64,000 bases of DNA from Allopusillimonas ginsengisoli (GCF_004153455.1 NZ_SDQE01000001.1:124001-188000), one strand, 5' to 3'. Positions 54,189 through 63,535 are shown, numbered from the stretch's first letter. Notes: generated by a model not told the origin, from the letters alone. Numbers and translations: made by a program.

Positions 54189-55166
54189 ATGAAAGCAGTG
54201 GAAATCTCAACGCCAGGTGGTCCTGAAGTATTGAAACTCGTAGAACGCCCCATGCCTGAACCCAAGGCGGGCGAAGTCCTGATCAAAGTATCGGCGGCCG
54301 GCATTAACCGTCCGGACGTATTTCAGCGCAAAGGCGCTTACCCTCCCCCACCCGGCGCGTCGGATCTGCCTGGCCTGGAGGTCGCAGGTGAGATCGTCGG
54401 CGGAGATACAGGCGATACGGGCCTGGCCGTGGGCGACAAGGTGTGCGCACTGCTGGCAGGTGGCGGCTATGCCGAATACTGCACGGCTCCTGCCGCGCAA
54501 TGTCTGCCTGTTCCTGCGGGACTGAGCGATGTCGAAGCGGCAGCCTTGCCGGAAACCTACTTCACCGTGTGGAGCAATGTCTTTGACCGCGGCCAACTGA
54601 CTGAAGGCGAGACGCTTCTGGTTCACGGCGGTGCGAGCGGCATCGGCACCACGGCAATTCAACTGGCAACCGCGCTCGGACACAAGGTCTACGCCACGGC
54701 AGGCAGTGATGAGCGTGCAAAGGCTGTGGAAGGGCTGGGCGCCGTCCAGGGGATTAACTACCGCAGCCAGGATTTTGTCGAGGAAATCAAGAAGGCAACA
54801 GACGGACGGGGCGTCGATGTCATTCTGGATATGGTCGCAGGCGAGTACATCAATCGCGACCTGTCTTGCCTGGCGGATGACGGGCGCATTGTGATCATCG
54901 CCCTGCTTGGAGGCGCCAAGGCCACCATCGATTGCAGCCAGCTCATGCGTCGCCGTCTCACAGTAACCGGTTCCACCTTGCGGCCTCGCCCCGTCCAGTT
55001 CAAACAACAGATCGCCCGCGCGCTGCAGGCGCGTGTGTGGCCGCTGCTGGAGGCAGGCAGGATTCGTCCCATCATCCATGCGACCTTCCCCCTAAGCCAG
55101 GCGGCAGACGCGCATGCCATGATGGACGCGGGAGAGCAGGTCGGCAAAATTGTTCTGACAGCGTAG
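54189..55166 (+). CDS. qor: NAD(P)H-quinone oxidoreductase, zinc-free MDR family (PIG3-like)
   Basis: A 325-residue medium-chain reductase that reduces quinones with NADPH. No zinc-binding cysteines. The cofactor loop is VHGGASGIGTTAIQLATALG near residue 147, and GINRPDVFQRKGAYPPPPGASDLPGLEVAG is the family N-terminal block. This gene sits ahead of tpiA-secG-tRNA-Leu in relatives, as here. Confidence 0.93.
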   Translation: MKAVEISTPGGPEVLKLVERPMPEPKAGEVLIKVSAAGINRPDVFQRKGAYPPPPGASDLPGLEVAGEIVGGDTGDTGLAVGDKVCALLAGGGYAEYCTAPAAQCLPVPAGLSDVEAAALPETYFTVWSNVFDRGQLTEGETLLVHGGASGIGTTAIQLATALGHKVYATAGSDERAKAVEGLGAVQGINYRSQDFVEEIKKATDGRGVDVILDMVAGEYINRDLSCLADDGRIVIIALLGGAKATIDCSQLMRRRLTVTGSTLRPRPVQFKQQIARALQARVWPLLEAGRIRPIIHATFPLSQAADAHAMMDAGEQVGKIVLTA

Positions 55167-55283
55167 AGCAAGGCGCACGTTCAGGCAGCCAGACAATTGA
55201 CCGACCGGCTGGCTGCCCGGACAAAAACGGTTTTTTGTCGGAGCCGCGTCTGGCTCATCTATACGTAGCAGGCCCTAACACGC

Positions 55284-55302
55284 TACAATGCCGGGTTAAC
55301 CC
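55284..55302 (+). promoter_or_regulatory. tpiA promoter -10 with GGGTTAACCC palindrome
   Basis: TACAAT (55284-55289), three bases, then GGGTTAACCC (55293-55302) at the likely start site. No good -35 box was found. Same layout as the promoter at 34296. Confidence 0.55.
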
Positions 55303-55322
55303 AATATTTGATTCTGGCCCAG

Positions 55323-56072
55323 ATGGACACCTTACAAAGACGTAAACGCCTGGTCATAGGCAACTGGAAGATGCACGGAAACCAGGCTTCTAACGCAACA
55401 TTGCTCGAAGAACTGCGTGCGGGCGCCGCCTCCGTCGGCGCGTGCGATATTGCCATTTGTGCTCCTTTTCCCTATATAGGCCAAGCCAGCGCCTCGCTGC
55501 AGGGAAGCGGCATCACCTGGGGTGCGCAGGATGTCAGCCCCCACGCGCAAGGCGCTTACACCGGCGAAGTCTCTGCATCCATGCTGGCGGATTTTGCCTG
55601 CACCTGGTCGCTGGTCGGCCACTCGGAGCGCCGCGCCATGCACGGCGAAACCGACAAGCTGGTTGCCGACAAGGCCGTCGCCGCGCTGAGCGCTGGCCTC
55701 ACGCCCGTCGTGTGCGTGGGTGAAACCCAGTCCGAACAAGAATCAGGCCACACGTCTGACGTCATCGCCCGCCAACTGGCGCCGTTGATCGCACTGGGCG
55801 CTCAGCAGGTCAATCGCATGGTTTTTGCCTACGAACCGGTGTGGGCCATTGGTACGGGCTTGAGCGCTACACCGGAACAGGCGCAAGAGGTACATGCGTT
55901 TGTCCGCAAGCGGCTGGAAAGCATCGGCGCATCGCAGGTTCGCATTCTTTACGGCGGCAGTGTCAAGCCAGACAACGCTGCAAACCTGTTCGCCATGCCA
56001 GATATCGACGGCGCCCTGGTGGGCGGCGCCTCGCTCAAGGCTCAAGACTTTTTACGTATAGCGGCCGCCTAG
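55323..56072 (+). CDS. tpiA: Triosephosphate isomerase
   Basis: Interconverts dihydroxyacetone phosphate and glyceraldehyde 3-phosphate in glycolysis and gluconeogenesis. 249 residues. Catalytic lysine in VIGNWKMHGN, histidine in SLVGHSERRAMHG, glutamate in VFAYEPVWAIGTGLSATPEQAQ; phosphate loop YGGSVKPDNA and GALVGGASL. The ATG at 55323 is preferred over a TTG five codons before. secG follows 16 bases later. Confidence 0.98.
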   Translation: MDTLQRRKRLVIGNWKMHGNQASNATLLEELRAGAASVGACDIAICAPFPYIGQASASLQGSGITWGAQDVSPHAQGAYTGEVSASMLADFACTWSLVGHSERRAMHGETDKLVADKAVAALSAGLTPVVCVGETQSEQESGHTSDVIARQLAPLIALGAQQVNRMVFAYEPVWAIGTGLSATPEQAQEVHAFVRKRLESIGASQVRILYGGSVKPDNAANLFAMPDIDGALVGGASLKAQDFLRIAAA

Positions 56073-56088
56073 GCCTCGGAGTTTCTAC

Positions 56089-56643
56089 ATGCATTGGTTG
56101 TCATCTGCACTTCTGGCGATACAGGTCATATCGTCACTGAGCATCATCGCGCTGGTCCTGCTGCAACAGGGCAAGGGCGCGGATATGGGCTCCTCGTTCG
56201 GAGGCGGCTCAGCGGGCAGCGTATTCGGAGCCACTGGCGCCGCCAACTTCCTGTCGCGCACCACAAAGTGGGCTGCCATTATATTTTTCGCATCCACGGG
56301 CGGTCTGGCATGGGTATCGCATCACCCTGCCTCCCGGGACAAGGCTGTAGAAGGCGTGATGCAAGGCTACGAAACGCCGGCAGTTCCCGGTACGGGCGCC
56401 GCGGTCCCTGTTGCTCCGGGTTCAACGCAAGGCACAGCAGTTCCCTCCGCGCCAGCGCCTGCTCAACCGGACACCAATGCGGTGCCGTCCGCATCGGATC
56501 AAGCTGCGCCAGCTGCCGAGCACACCACACCGCCAGCATCCGACTCGGCCAACCCATCCGCCGACACCGCGCCGTCGGAACAACCCACCGAGCCCGCGCA
56601 ATCAACGACTGAACCCGCAGAAAAACCGACCCCTGCCCAGTAG
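56089..56643 (+). CDS. secG: Protein translocase subunit SecG
   Basis: Small two-helix subunit of the SecYEG channel. 184 residues; the first 85 are the SecG core (SIIALVLLQQGKGADMGSSF then AGSVFGATGAANFLSR, and a second helix WAAIIFFASTGGLAWV). The last 90 or so residues are an Ala/Pro/Thr/Ser-rich tail, probably disordered and periplasmic or cytoplasmic, as in some betaproteobacteria but longer than usual. GGAG lies 8 bases before the ATG. Confidence 0.95.
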   Translation: MHWLSSALLAIQVISSLSIIALVLLQQGKGADMGSSFGGGSAGSVFGATGAANFLSRTTKWAAIIFFASTGGLAWVSHHPASRDKAVEGVMQGYETPAVPGTGAAVPVAPGSTQGTAVPSAPAPAQPDTNAVPSASDQAAPAAEHTTPPASDSANPSADTAPSEQPTEPAQSTTEPAEKPTPAQ

Positions 56644-56696
56644 CCGTCGGTACTGGCAAGCACCTCAATTTTCATGCTAGAATTGCGGTCTTTCAT

Positions 56697-56781
56697 GCCG
56701 ACGTGGTGGAATTGGTAGACACGCTATCTTGAGGGGGTAGTGGCGAAAGCTGTACGAGTTCGAGTCTCGTCGTCGGCACCA
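56697..56781 (+). tRNA. tRNA-Leu (anticodon GAG)
   Basis: Complete 85-base cloverleaf with encoded CCA. Acceptor GCCGACG/CGTCGGC, anticodon loop TTGAGGG (anticodon GAG, reads CUC/CUU), long variable arm, T-loop AGTTCGAGTCT. Follows secG by 53 bases; a TAGAAT (56678-56683) is a possible -10 of its own. Confidence 0.97.
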
Positions 56782-56798
56782 GAACAGAATAGAACCAG

Positions 56799-56835
56799 GG
56801 CCTATGGATCATTGATCTATAGGCCTTATTCATTT
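56799..56835 (+). terminator. Terminator after tRNA-Leu(GAG)
   Basis: GGCCTATGGATC, loop ATT, GATCTATAGGCC (12-bp stem with one G-T pair), then TTATTCATTT. Lies 17 bases after the tRNA. Confidence 0.8.
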
Positions 56836-56860
56836 CTGCGGGAACAGCATGACGGGGTGT

Positions 56861-56926
56861 CATCCTCGCGATCAGCCAAGGGCGAGGATGCTTTCATGCA
56901 TCATCAGGTCGCGGAAGCATCCTCGC
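56861..56926. repeat. Mutually exclusive hairpins after tRNA-Leu(GAG)
   Basis: Three complementary segments lie in a row: CATCCTCGC (56861-56869), GCGAGGATGCTT (56882-56893) and AAGCATCCTCGC (56915-56926). The middle one can pair perfectly with either the first (9 bp) or the third (12 bp), but not both. This is the layout of an attenuator or RNA switch. No open frame or T-run follows on the plus strand. On the minus strand it lies past the end of the EamA gene. Confidence 0.6.
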
Positions 56927-57014
56927 TCAGGCCCACCGGGTGAATGTGCTGACGCTCACTGCATTTGAGAGTCGATTGTTGAGCTACAAAAACATAACAT
57001 CCGCGCACCGGGAT

Positions 57015-57923
57015 TTAAGACCGCGCACCAGAAGCTTTATGCGCGCCAGCCAAGGTGACGATCACCAAGCCAGCCATAATCATAACGATACCGGCCAACT
57101 CCCAGTTTGTGGCGCGCTCGCCCAGAATCAGCCAGGCGAACACCACAGCCAGTACAGGCACGCCCAGGCTGGACATACCCGCAACCGTTGCGCTCACGCG
57201 CTGCACCACGGATAGCCACAACCACCAGCCCACGGCCGAGGCCAAAATACCCATATAGGCCAAACCCCAATACAGCTCAGCGCCCCACACAATCGGAGTC
57301 TGCGGAAAAATCAGGGTAAACGGCCAGGTCAGGATCGCGCCCAGCAGCATTTGCCAGACAGCGACATTAAGAACATCAGGCGAATGGCGTTTGAACATCA
57401 TCTTGGCCAGCACGGCACCCAATCCCCAGGATATGCCGCCCGTCAATGCCAGCAGCGATCCGGACATCGAACCCAGGCCCTTCCAGGGCGCAATGATGCC
57501 AACCAGCCCGAGACCCGCGAACAAGAAGCCCACCACATGCAGGCGTGTCGGGCGATCACCCAACAATAGCCAGGCAAACACGACCACCCAGAAAGGCATG
57601 GTGTAGGCCAGCATCACAACATGCCCCGCGCCACCCGAGATGAGCGCAAGCTGGCAAAGACACTGAAACGCTGTTGTCTGAAATACGGCAACGCCGAGCG
57701 TGAGCCAAAGGGGGGGCAGCTTGGGCTTTCGGCCCGAGACCAACATGAGCCCCAGCAATACAACAAACGCGATCATGTACCGAACCATGACCAGATCGAA
57801 CGCGCCAATCAGGGTGGACAGTCGCTTCATCTCGATCCAGCTGAACGCCCACAGCACGACGGTGAGCATCATCAACAACATTGCGCCACGATCTATCTCG
57901 CCAGCTTTCAATCCCTGCTCCAT
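57015..57923 (-). CDS. EamA/DMT-family transporter
   Basis: A 302-residue transporter with ten predicted membrane helices in two EamA repeats (LLMMLTVVLWAFSWIEMKRL in the first; LLALTGGISWGLGAVLAKMM in the second). Such drug/metabolite transporters export amino acids or other metabolites; the cargo is unknown. It occupies the place where the nuo operon usually follows tRNA-Leu in relatives. Its promoter must lie in the 120 bases between it and acsA. Confidence 0.9.
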   Translation of the reverse strand: MEQGLKAGEIDRGAMLLMMLTVVLWAFSWIEMKRLSTLIGAFDLVMVRYMIAFVVLLGLMLVSGRKPKLPPLWLTLGVAVFQTTAFQCLCQLALISGGAGHVVMLAYTMPFWVVVFAWLLLGDRPTRLHVVGFLFAGLGLVGIIAPWKGLGSMSGSLLALTGGISWGLGAVLAKMMFKRHSPDVLNVAVWQMLLGAILTWPFTLIFPQTPIVWGAELYWGLAYMGILASAVGWWLWLSVVQRVSATVAGMSSLGVPVLAVVFAWLILGERATNWELAGIVMIMAGLVIVTLAGAHKASGARS

Positions 57924-57930
57924 AAAACAT

Positions 57931-57966
57931 AAAAGCCAGGCAGCAGGCTGAACCCTGCTGCCTGGC
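57931..57966 (-). terminator. Rho-independent terminator of acsA
   Basis: GCCAGGCAGCAGG and CCTGCTGCCTGGC form a perfect 13-bp stem with a six-base loop; on the minus strand it ends in TTTTATG. Lies 80 bases past the acsA stop and just upstream of the EamA start codon. Confidence 0.88.
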
Positions 57967-58045
57967 CGACGAGGCCAAGGAAAGAACTATACTCCTCTTG
58001 GTATATACCTCGCCTGAGCGTTTCGACAAGCGACGCCGTAAGTGC

Positions 58046-60025
58046 CTAGCGCGCCTGAGACAGCTGATCCAGGATCGCAGGGTTCTCCAACGTAGATACA
58101 TCCTGGGTAATGCGCTCGCCTTTGGCCACAACGCGCAGCAGGCGCCGCATAATCTTGCCAGAACGCGTCTTGGGTAGATTCTCGCCAAAACGGATATCCC
58201 GCGGCTTGGCGATAGGCCCGATTTCCTTGGCCACCCAGCTACGCAATTGCGCCGCAATCTGATCCGCCTCATCTCCTTCTGGCAAGGTTCGATTCAGCAC
58301 CACGAAAGCGACCACGGCCTCCCCCGTGGTATCGTCTGGCCGGCCCACGACAGCAGCCTCGGCGACCAGTTCGTGCGCCACGAGCGCGGACTCGACCTCC
58401 ATCGTGCCCAAACGGTGTCCAGACACATTGAGCACGTCGTCAATCCGGCCCATGATCCAGAAATAACCATCGCTGTCACGCTGCGCACCGTCGCCTGCCA
58501 GGTAGTAGCCCTTGAGCTCCGGCGGGAAATAACTTTGCTTGAAACGTTCAGGATCACCCCAAATCGTACGAATCATGCCTGGCCAAGGCCGCTTCATCAC
58601 CAGAAAACCGCCCTTGCCTCGCTCAACATCCTCGCCAGCCTCATCCACAATTGCGGCCTCTATGCCAGGCAAGGGCAATGTGCACGAGCCAGGCTTGAGC
58701 GGCGTAACACCTGGCAACGGCGTAATCATGTGCGCGCCTGTTTCCGTCTGCCACCATGTATCGAGCACCGGACAGCGCTCCCCTCCGACATTCTTGTAAT
58801 ACCACATCCAGGCTTCAGGATTGATGGGCTCGCCCACCGATCCGATGATACGCAGGCTGCTCAGATCGTACTCGCGCGGATGATACTTAGGCGTGGATTC
58901 TGCCGCCTTGGTCAGGGAGCGGATCGCGGTAGGCGCGGTGTAGAAGATAGAAACCTTGTGGCGCTGAATCATCTCCCAGAACCGTCCGACATCGGGGTAG
59001 GTGGGCACGCCCTCGAAGACAATCTGCGTCAGCCCCGCCGCCAGCGGGCCGTAGGCAACATAGGTATGGCCCGTGACCCAGCCCACATCCGCGGTACACC
59101 AGAATACGTCGTCGTCCTTGGCATCGAACGTCCATTTGGTGGTTAGCAGCGACCACAGCAGAAAACCGCCGCAGGCATGCTGTACGCCCTTGGGCTTGCC
59201 CGTGGAACCAGAGGTATACAGAATGAAGAGGGGATGTTCCGCATTCAACGAAGCAGCCGGGCAGGTATCCGGCTGGCCAGCCGATACATCATGCATCCAG
59301 AGATCACGCCCGTTGTTCCAGTCCAGTTGACCGCCCACACGCTGATACACGATGACATTGCGTACCGCGCCGCAGCCGCCCATCGCCAGCGCATCGTCGA
59401 CGGCGGCCTTGAGCGGAATGCTTTTGCCACCGCGCATTTGCGCATCCGCAGTGATGACCAGCGAAGCACCGACGTCGACAGTACGCTCGTGCAAACTCTT
59501 GGAGGAAAATCCGCCAAACACGACTGAGTGGATAATGCCGAGTCGCGCGCAAGCCTGCATGGCAACGACCGCCTCGATCGACATGGGCAGATAGATAATG
59601 GCACGTTCACCAGCGCTATAGCCCAGGGCCTTCAGGCCATTGGCAAACTGACACACGCGAGCGTGCAGTTCCTTGTAAGTAACGCTCGTAACCTTGCCAT
59701 CGTCCGATTCAAAAATAATAGCGGTCTTGTCTGCAACAGGTGTGTTCAGATGTTTGTCCAGGCAATTGGCCGAGACGTTCATTTCACCGTCGCCAAACCA
59801 CCGATAAAACGGCGCTTCGCTGGTATCCAGCACTTGTGTAAATGCTTTGTCCCACACCAGATTTTCGCGTGCCAGTCGTTCCCAAAACGCGTCCGGATTA
59901 CGGCGCGCCTCGTCGCACATTGCCTGATAATTGTCCATACCCGAGATTGCCGCCCCTTCCACCAAGTTGGGGAACGGCGGAAAAACACGGTTTTCAATGA
60001 GGACGGATTCGATTTCGGTCGACAT
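58046..60025 (-). CDS. acsA: Acetyl-CoA synthetase
   Basis: Makes acetyl-CoA from acetate, ATP and CoA. 659 residues. P-loop [22 protein letters not shown] (short form: [11 protein letters not shown]), [16 protein letters not shown], the adenylate region [15 protein letters not shown], and the C-terminal lysine that is acetylated to switch the enzyme off, in [18 protein letters not shown] 60025 has AAGGAG 9 bases ahead; a further upstream ATG gives an unlikely extension. Single gene with its own terminator. Confidence 0.97.
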   Translation of the reverse strand: MSTEIESVLIENRVFPPFPNLVEGAAISGMDNYQAMCDEARRNPDAFWERLARENLVWDKAFTQVLDTSEAPFYRWFGDGEMNVSANCLDKHLNTPVADKTAIIFESDDGKVTSVTYKELHARVCQFANGLKALGYSAGERAIIYLPMSIEAVVAMQACARLGIIHSVVFGGFSSKSLHERTVDVGASLVITADAQMRGGKSIPLKAAVDDALAMGGCGAVRNVIVYQRVGGQLDWNNGRDLWMHDVSAGQPDTCPAASLNAEHPLFILYTSGSTGKPKGVQHACGGFLLWSLLTTKWTFDAKDDDVFWCTADVGWVTGHTYVAYGPLAAGLTQIVFEGVPTYPDVGRFWEMIQRHKVSIFYTAPTAIRSLTKAAESTPKYHPREYDLSSLRIIGSVGEPINPEAWMWYYKNVGGERCPVLDTWWQTETGAHMITPLPGVTPLKPGSCTLPLPGIEAAIVDEAGEDVERGKGGFLVMKRPWPGMIRTIWGDPERFKQSYFPPELKGYYLAGDGAQRDSDGYFWIMGRIDDVLNVSGHRLGTMEVESALVAHELVAEAAVVGRPDDTTGEAVVAFVVLNRTLPEGDEADQIAAQLRSWVAKEIGPIAKPRDIRFGENLPKTRSGKIMRRLLRVVAKGERITQDVSTLENPAILDQLSQAR

Positions 60026-60154
60026 GATACTAGGCTCCTTTACTGATTCTGTTCGAATTATCGATCCACCGTAGCCCACAAGGCTTACTTCACGCTGACA
60101 AACCGGCCGGCAATGCGGCAAGTTTTTAGGGATGGCTGAGGCGAAGCACGGCAG

Positions 60155-61594
60155 TTAACAAGACATAATATCGCGTACCTTTACGCCTCGCTCAAAATTC
60201 ATGCGCGCGAGCATAAACAGACCGGCGACGAAAAACAGTCCGGTAAAAAGCAGCGCCGCGCGGTGATTGCCGCCGCTGATCAGCGTTACCACGCCGTAGC
60301 ACAAAGGCCCGACAACCGCCGCCAACTGTATCGCGAATGTCCATAAGGCGTAGAACTCAGCCAGCCGCTGTCGGGGCGCCAAAGCGCCCACCATGGCCCG
60401 TCCGGCGCTCTGGCTGGTGCCCATACAGAGTCCCGCAACGGTTGCGGCGACCCAGAACAGCCAGGCCTGCACCGCGACAAAGGCCAGCAGGATCATGATG
60501 ATCCAGCCTACCAGGGTGATGGTGAGGGCTGGCTTGTGGCCAATTTTGTCCTGGGCGTAACCAAACAGAAAAGCGCCCGCCGCAGCGGCGATATTGACCG
60601 TAAAGACCAGCAGCATGGTCTGCGCCATGGAAAAGCCCATGGCCTGCGTGGCATACACCGACGACAAGGTAATGACCACCGAAATTCCGGCCTGATAACA
60701 GGCGCCACAGAAAAGCAGCAGGCGGAAATCAGGAAAGTTGTCCCGCGTGTCCCGCCAAGCGTTCGCCAGCCTGGAGAACAGGCTTTCTGGCGGCTTATTA
60801 CTCGGTGGCGTACGCTCGCGCAAATAAAGAAAGGCGGGGATGGCGGCAATGGCAAAAATCGCCGCGGTCAGCAACAACACTTGCGGCACATACTCGCTTG
60901 CTGGCTGTCCGATGGCATCGGCCTTGAACACGAGCACCAGTGACAAACCCAGAGCGAGCATCCCGCCAAAATAGCCAAAGCTCCAGCCCCATCCGGACAC
61001 CCGCCCCAGCGCCTGAGGACGGGCAATTTCAGGCAGGAACGCCGCAACAATGGATTCGCCGACGCAATAGCAATAATTGGACAGCGCGATGATCAGCAGG
61101 CCCCAGACTATATCGCCGGGTCCGGTGAAGGACAGCAGCGCGGTCATCACAACACAGCCGACGGTACTGGTAAACAGGAGACGGCGCTTGCCGGCGCGCG
61201 CATCGGCACGCGCACCCAGCGCGGGCATCGTCACCATGACCAACAGATAAGAAAGCGACAGCGACGCGGTAAACGCCAGCGTGCCCCAGGCTTTGCCTTC
61301 TGCCACCACACCCACAAAATAGGCACTGAACACCGTGGTGAGCACCACGGTGGTATACCCGGAATTGGCAAAGTCATACATTGCCCAGCTCCAGACCTCC
61401 CGCCGGGTGACCCCGGGGTTCAGCGCCTGCCTGAACAGCCCATCACGCGGGTCGGATGGCGGTTCCTCGGCGCCACTCGGGCACCCGGCCACGGAATCAT
61501 CAGGATATGGACCAGATGAGTGGTTTTCGGCGCTTATACCGCGCGAAGAACAGGAGTTCATGCTTTGTTTGGGACTGCGTTGGCTGCTTGGCAT
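60155..61594 (-). CDS. MFS transporter of the Atg22/UMF1 family
   Basis: A 479-residue permease with about twelve membrane helices. VWSWAMYDFANSGYTTVVLTTVFSAYFV is the marker of the vacuole effluxer Atg22-like (UMF1) family. The first 60 residues are polar and proline/serine rich and may be mistranslated upstream sequence; no good ribosome site supports either ATG (61594 or 61561). Substrate unknown; the yeast homologue exports amino acids. A GlcG-like gene lies 11 bases upstream in the same direction. Confidence 0.85.
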   Translation of the reverse strand: MPSSQRSPKQSMNSCSSRGISAENHSSGPYPDDSVAGCPSGAEEPPSDPRDGLFRQALNPGVTRREVWSWAMYDFANSGYTTVVLTTVFSAYFVGVVAEGKAWGTLAFTASLSLSYLLVMVTMPALGARADARAGKRRLLFTSTVGCVVMTALLSFTGPGDIVWGLLIIALSNYCYCVGESIVAAFLPEIARPQALGRVSGWGWSFGYFGGMLALGLSLVLVFKADAIGQPASEYVPQVLLLTAAIFAIAAIPAFLYLRERTPPSNKPPESLFSRLANAWRDTRDNFPDFRLLLFCGACYQAGISVVITLSSVYATQAMGFSMAQTMLLVFTVNIAAAAGAFLFGYAQDKIGHKPALTITLVGWIIMILLAFVAVQAWLFWVAATVAGLCMGTSQSAGRAMVGALAPRQRLAEFYALWTFAIQLAAVVGPLCYGVVTLISGGNHRAALLFTGLFFVAGLFMLARMNFERGVKVRDIMSC

Positions 61595-61605
61595 GTAGGC
61601 CGGGC

Positions 61606-62013
61606 TCAGGCTTGAAGTGCTGCAATACCGGCCTGCGCAATGGCAACATCATCGGAAGACTTAACGCCCGACACGCCGACCGCGCCAATGACTTGTTCTT
61701 GCACAATGATGGGCACCCCGCCCTCGAGCATCCCTTGCATGCCGGGGGCCGAAAGAAACGCTGTACGGCCCTGGTTGATTGTATCCTCGTACCCCTTTGA
61801 TTCGCGGCGGCCGAGCGCGGCCGTGCGAGCCTTGGCGGGCGAAATCTGCGCGGAGATCGGCGCAGCGCCATCCAGACGCACCATGCCCAGGAGATGCCCA
61901 CCATCATCTACAACGGAAATTGACACGGCCCATTTATTGGCGGTGGCGTGCGCTTCTGCAGCCGAGAGAATGGCTTTTACATCGGTAATGCTCAAAACTG
62001 GTTTGGTTTTCAT
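61606..62013 (-). CDS. GlcG/HbpS-family haem-binding-like protein
   Basis: A 135-residue protein of the GlcG/HbpS (DUF336) fold: VKAILSAAEAHATANKWAVSISVVDDGGHLLGMVRLDGA and the C-terminal VIGAVGVSGVKSSDDVAIAQAG. HbpS binds haem in Streptomyces, GlcG has no clear role. No signal peptide in this form. ATG 62013 has AGGA 6 bases before; the frame also stays open upstream. The gene is followed after 11 bases by the MFS gene, so they may be one unit. Confidence 0.88.
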   Translation of the reverse strand: MKTKPVLSITDVKAILSAAEAHATANKWAVSISVVDDGGHLLGMVRLDGAAPISAQISPAKARTAALGRRESKGYEDTINQGRTAFLSAPGMQGMLEGGVPIIVQEQVIGAVGVSGVKSSDDVAIAQAGIAALQA

Positions 62014-62303
62014 GCTAGATCCTGTGAAATGTAACAGTTGTGCTCCCCCGCTACGGCAGGGATACCCACGATCGGGCCTATAGACTAGCCCGACGTTTCC
62101 CCCTAGTAAAGCGTAAATCCTGCCCAAAATCCTTTACCTTGGCGAAGCCTTTCGTTAAACTTGCGGGATTCCAAAGTTCAATTTGCGTAAAGCCATGCCT
62201 ATTTAGCGTGATTTTGCAGTAGCATTGCTAGCTTTTGCTGCCAAAACTCTGCAAATTCGTTTATCTCGCTGGGCGGTTTTACGCAAGCTCAACAAAAAAG
62301 CCC

Positions 62304-62981
62304 ATGCCGCCACATCGACTAAGCCGCCTATCCCCGTACATTAATTTTAAATTTCTGTCTCGTGGCGCAAAAGCCCTCCTGCTGGTGTCCTCTCTTGCTC
62401 TGGCAGGGTGCGCAACGACTCAAAATGAGCAGTACGCAGAGTCCTCCTACTCTCCCAACCGCGTTCAGCGCAACAACTACCTCGCACACACACAGTCGGA
62501 TCCACTTGGCGCATACCTGTCATCCCGCGAGTCCGAATACCCGATTTCCCAACCCAAGAACAACAACAAAAAAACGATGGTGGCTACCGCGCTTAGCGTG
62601 CTGGGCACTAAGTACCGGTTCGGTGGCGAAACCCCCAACACGGGTTTCGACTGCAGCGGCCTGGTTATCTATGCTGCCGAAAAATCCCTCGGCCTGAAAC
62701 TGCCCCGCCAATCGTCGGCGTTGGCGCATCAGGGGGTTGCAGTCAAGCGCAATGAGCTCAAGCGAGGAGACCTGGTGTTCTTCAACACCCGTGGCCGGCG
62801 CTTTTCACATGTAGGCATTTATCTGGGCGACAAGAAATTCGTACATGCACCGCGCACAGGCTCTGTGGTACGAATCGAAAATATGGATGTGTCTTACTGG
62901 AAAAAGCGCTACAACGGCGCACGCCGCCTGGCAGCCAATACGAATACCCACGGCAAATCGCAATTGACTGCCACGAACTAG
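62304..62981 (+). CDS. NlpC/P60 peptidoglycan endopeptidase, lipoprotein
   Basis: A 225-residue cell-wall hydrolase that cuts peptide cross-links or stem peptides. A lipoprotein signal with lipobox LALAGC (C36) anchors it to the outer membrane. After a 60-residue polar linker comes the NlpC/P60 domain with the catalytic cysteine in NTGFDCSGLVIYA, histidine in FSHVGIYLGDKKFVHAPRTG, resembling Spr/MepS of E. coli. The start ATG 62304 is preferred; a TTG 23 codons earlier is unlikely. A terminator follows. Confidence 0.93.
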   Translation: MPPHRLSRLSPYINFKFLSRGAKALLLVSSLALAGCATTQNEQYAESSYSPNRVQRNNYLAHTQSDPLGAYLSSRESEYPISQPKNNNKKTMVATALSVLGTKYRFGGETPNTGFDCSGLVIYAAEKSLGLKLPRQSSALAHQGVAVKRNELKRGDLVFFNTRGRRFSHVGIYLGDKKFVHAPRTGSVVRIENMDVSYWKKRYNGARRLAANTNTHGKSQLTATN

Positions 62982-63032
62982 ATTCGATGAATGACAGGCC
63001 AACGCCTGCCTGGAAGCTACATCGGTAAAAAT

Positions 63033-63068
63033 AAACACCCCAAGCGCCATAGGGCTTTGGGGTGTTTT
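63033..63068. terminator. Terminator between the NlpC/P60 and DUF2325 genes
   Basis: AAACACCCCAA (63033-63043) pairs with TTGGGGTGTTT (63057-63067), perfect 11-bp stem. Runs of A before and T after the stem allow use in both directions between these convergent genes. Confidence 0.85.
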
Positions 63069-63116
63069 GCTTTGAACAGGCCGGGCTCAGCGGCGAGGTA
63101 CAGACATGGCAGCAGA

Positions 63117-63509
63117 TTAATGAAGCCTTGCTTTTGCGCCGGACTGACGCCCTGCTTGCTGGACAAAATTGACAGGCTGTTCGGATTTGCTGGTGGCTGG
63201 ACATGCTTCACAGTAGCCGCACTGATTCAGTGCCTGCTTCATGGCGCAAACCGAGCGCCTGCAGGCCAGCACACGTATGCCGGCGCGCTGGGCAGCGGCA
63301 CGAAAGGTTTTCATGACGTTGTGACCGAGAAAATCGGTGAGGAGGATGAGCAGCTCGGTACCAGAGGGAAGCTGCAAGGTTTTTTTCTGGTGGGCGGGAT
63401 CGCGACCACTGATGTGGTGGCGTATGGCGATGTTGTGGCCTTTCAGAAGTTCGGGGATATTGCCCAGGCGGTCGGCCCCGACAACCACTGCGCTGACAAG
63501 TTGAGACAT
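63117..63509 (-). CDS. DUF2325 cysteine-rich protein
   Basis: A 130-residue cytoplasmic protein of the DUF2325 family. VSAVVVGADRLGNIPELLKGH and ELLILLTDFLGHNVMKTF show an alpha/beta domain, then five cysteines in 21 residues: C83, C88, C97, C100 and C103 (pattern CX4CX8CX2CX2C), which could hold a metal or iron-sulfur cluster. ATG 63509 has GGAG 7 bases upstream. Its promoter is overlapped by a Fur-box-like site, so it is probably made when iron is low. Function unknown. Confidence 0.85.
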   Translation of the reverse strand: MSQLVSAVVVGADRLGNIPELLKGHNIAIRHHISGRDPAHQKKTLQLPSGTELLILLTDFLGHNVMKTFRAAAQRAGIRVLACRRSVCAMKQALNQCGYCEACPATSKSEQPVNFVQQAGRQSGAKARLH

Positions 63510-63535
63510 GAAGATGCTCCGGAACAAGAAGGTTC

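Noticed and set aside
62014-62303. Three copies of GCGTAAA or its complement in the gap before the NlpC/P60 gene
   Set aside because: Seven-base strings with irregular spacing in a 290-base region are expected by chance.
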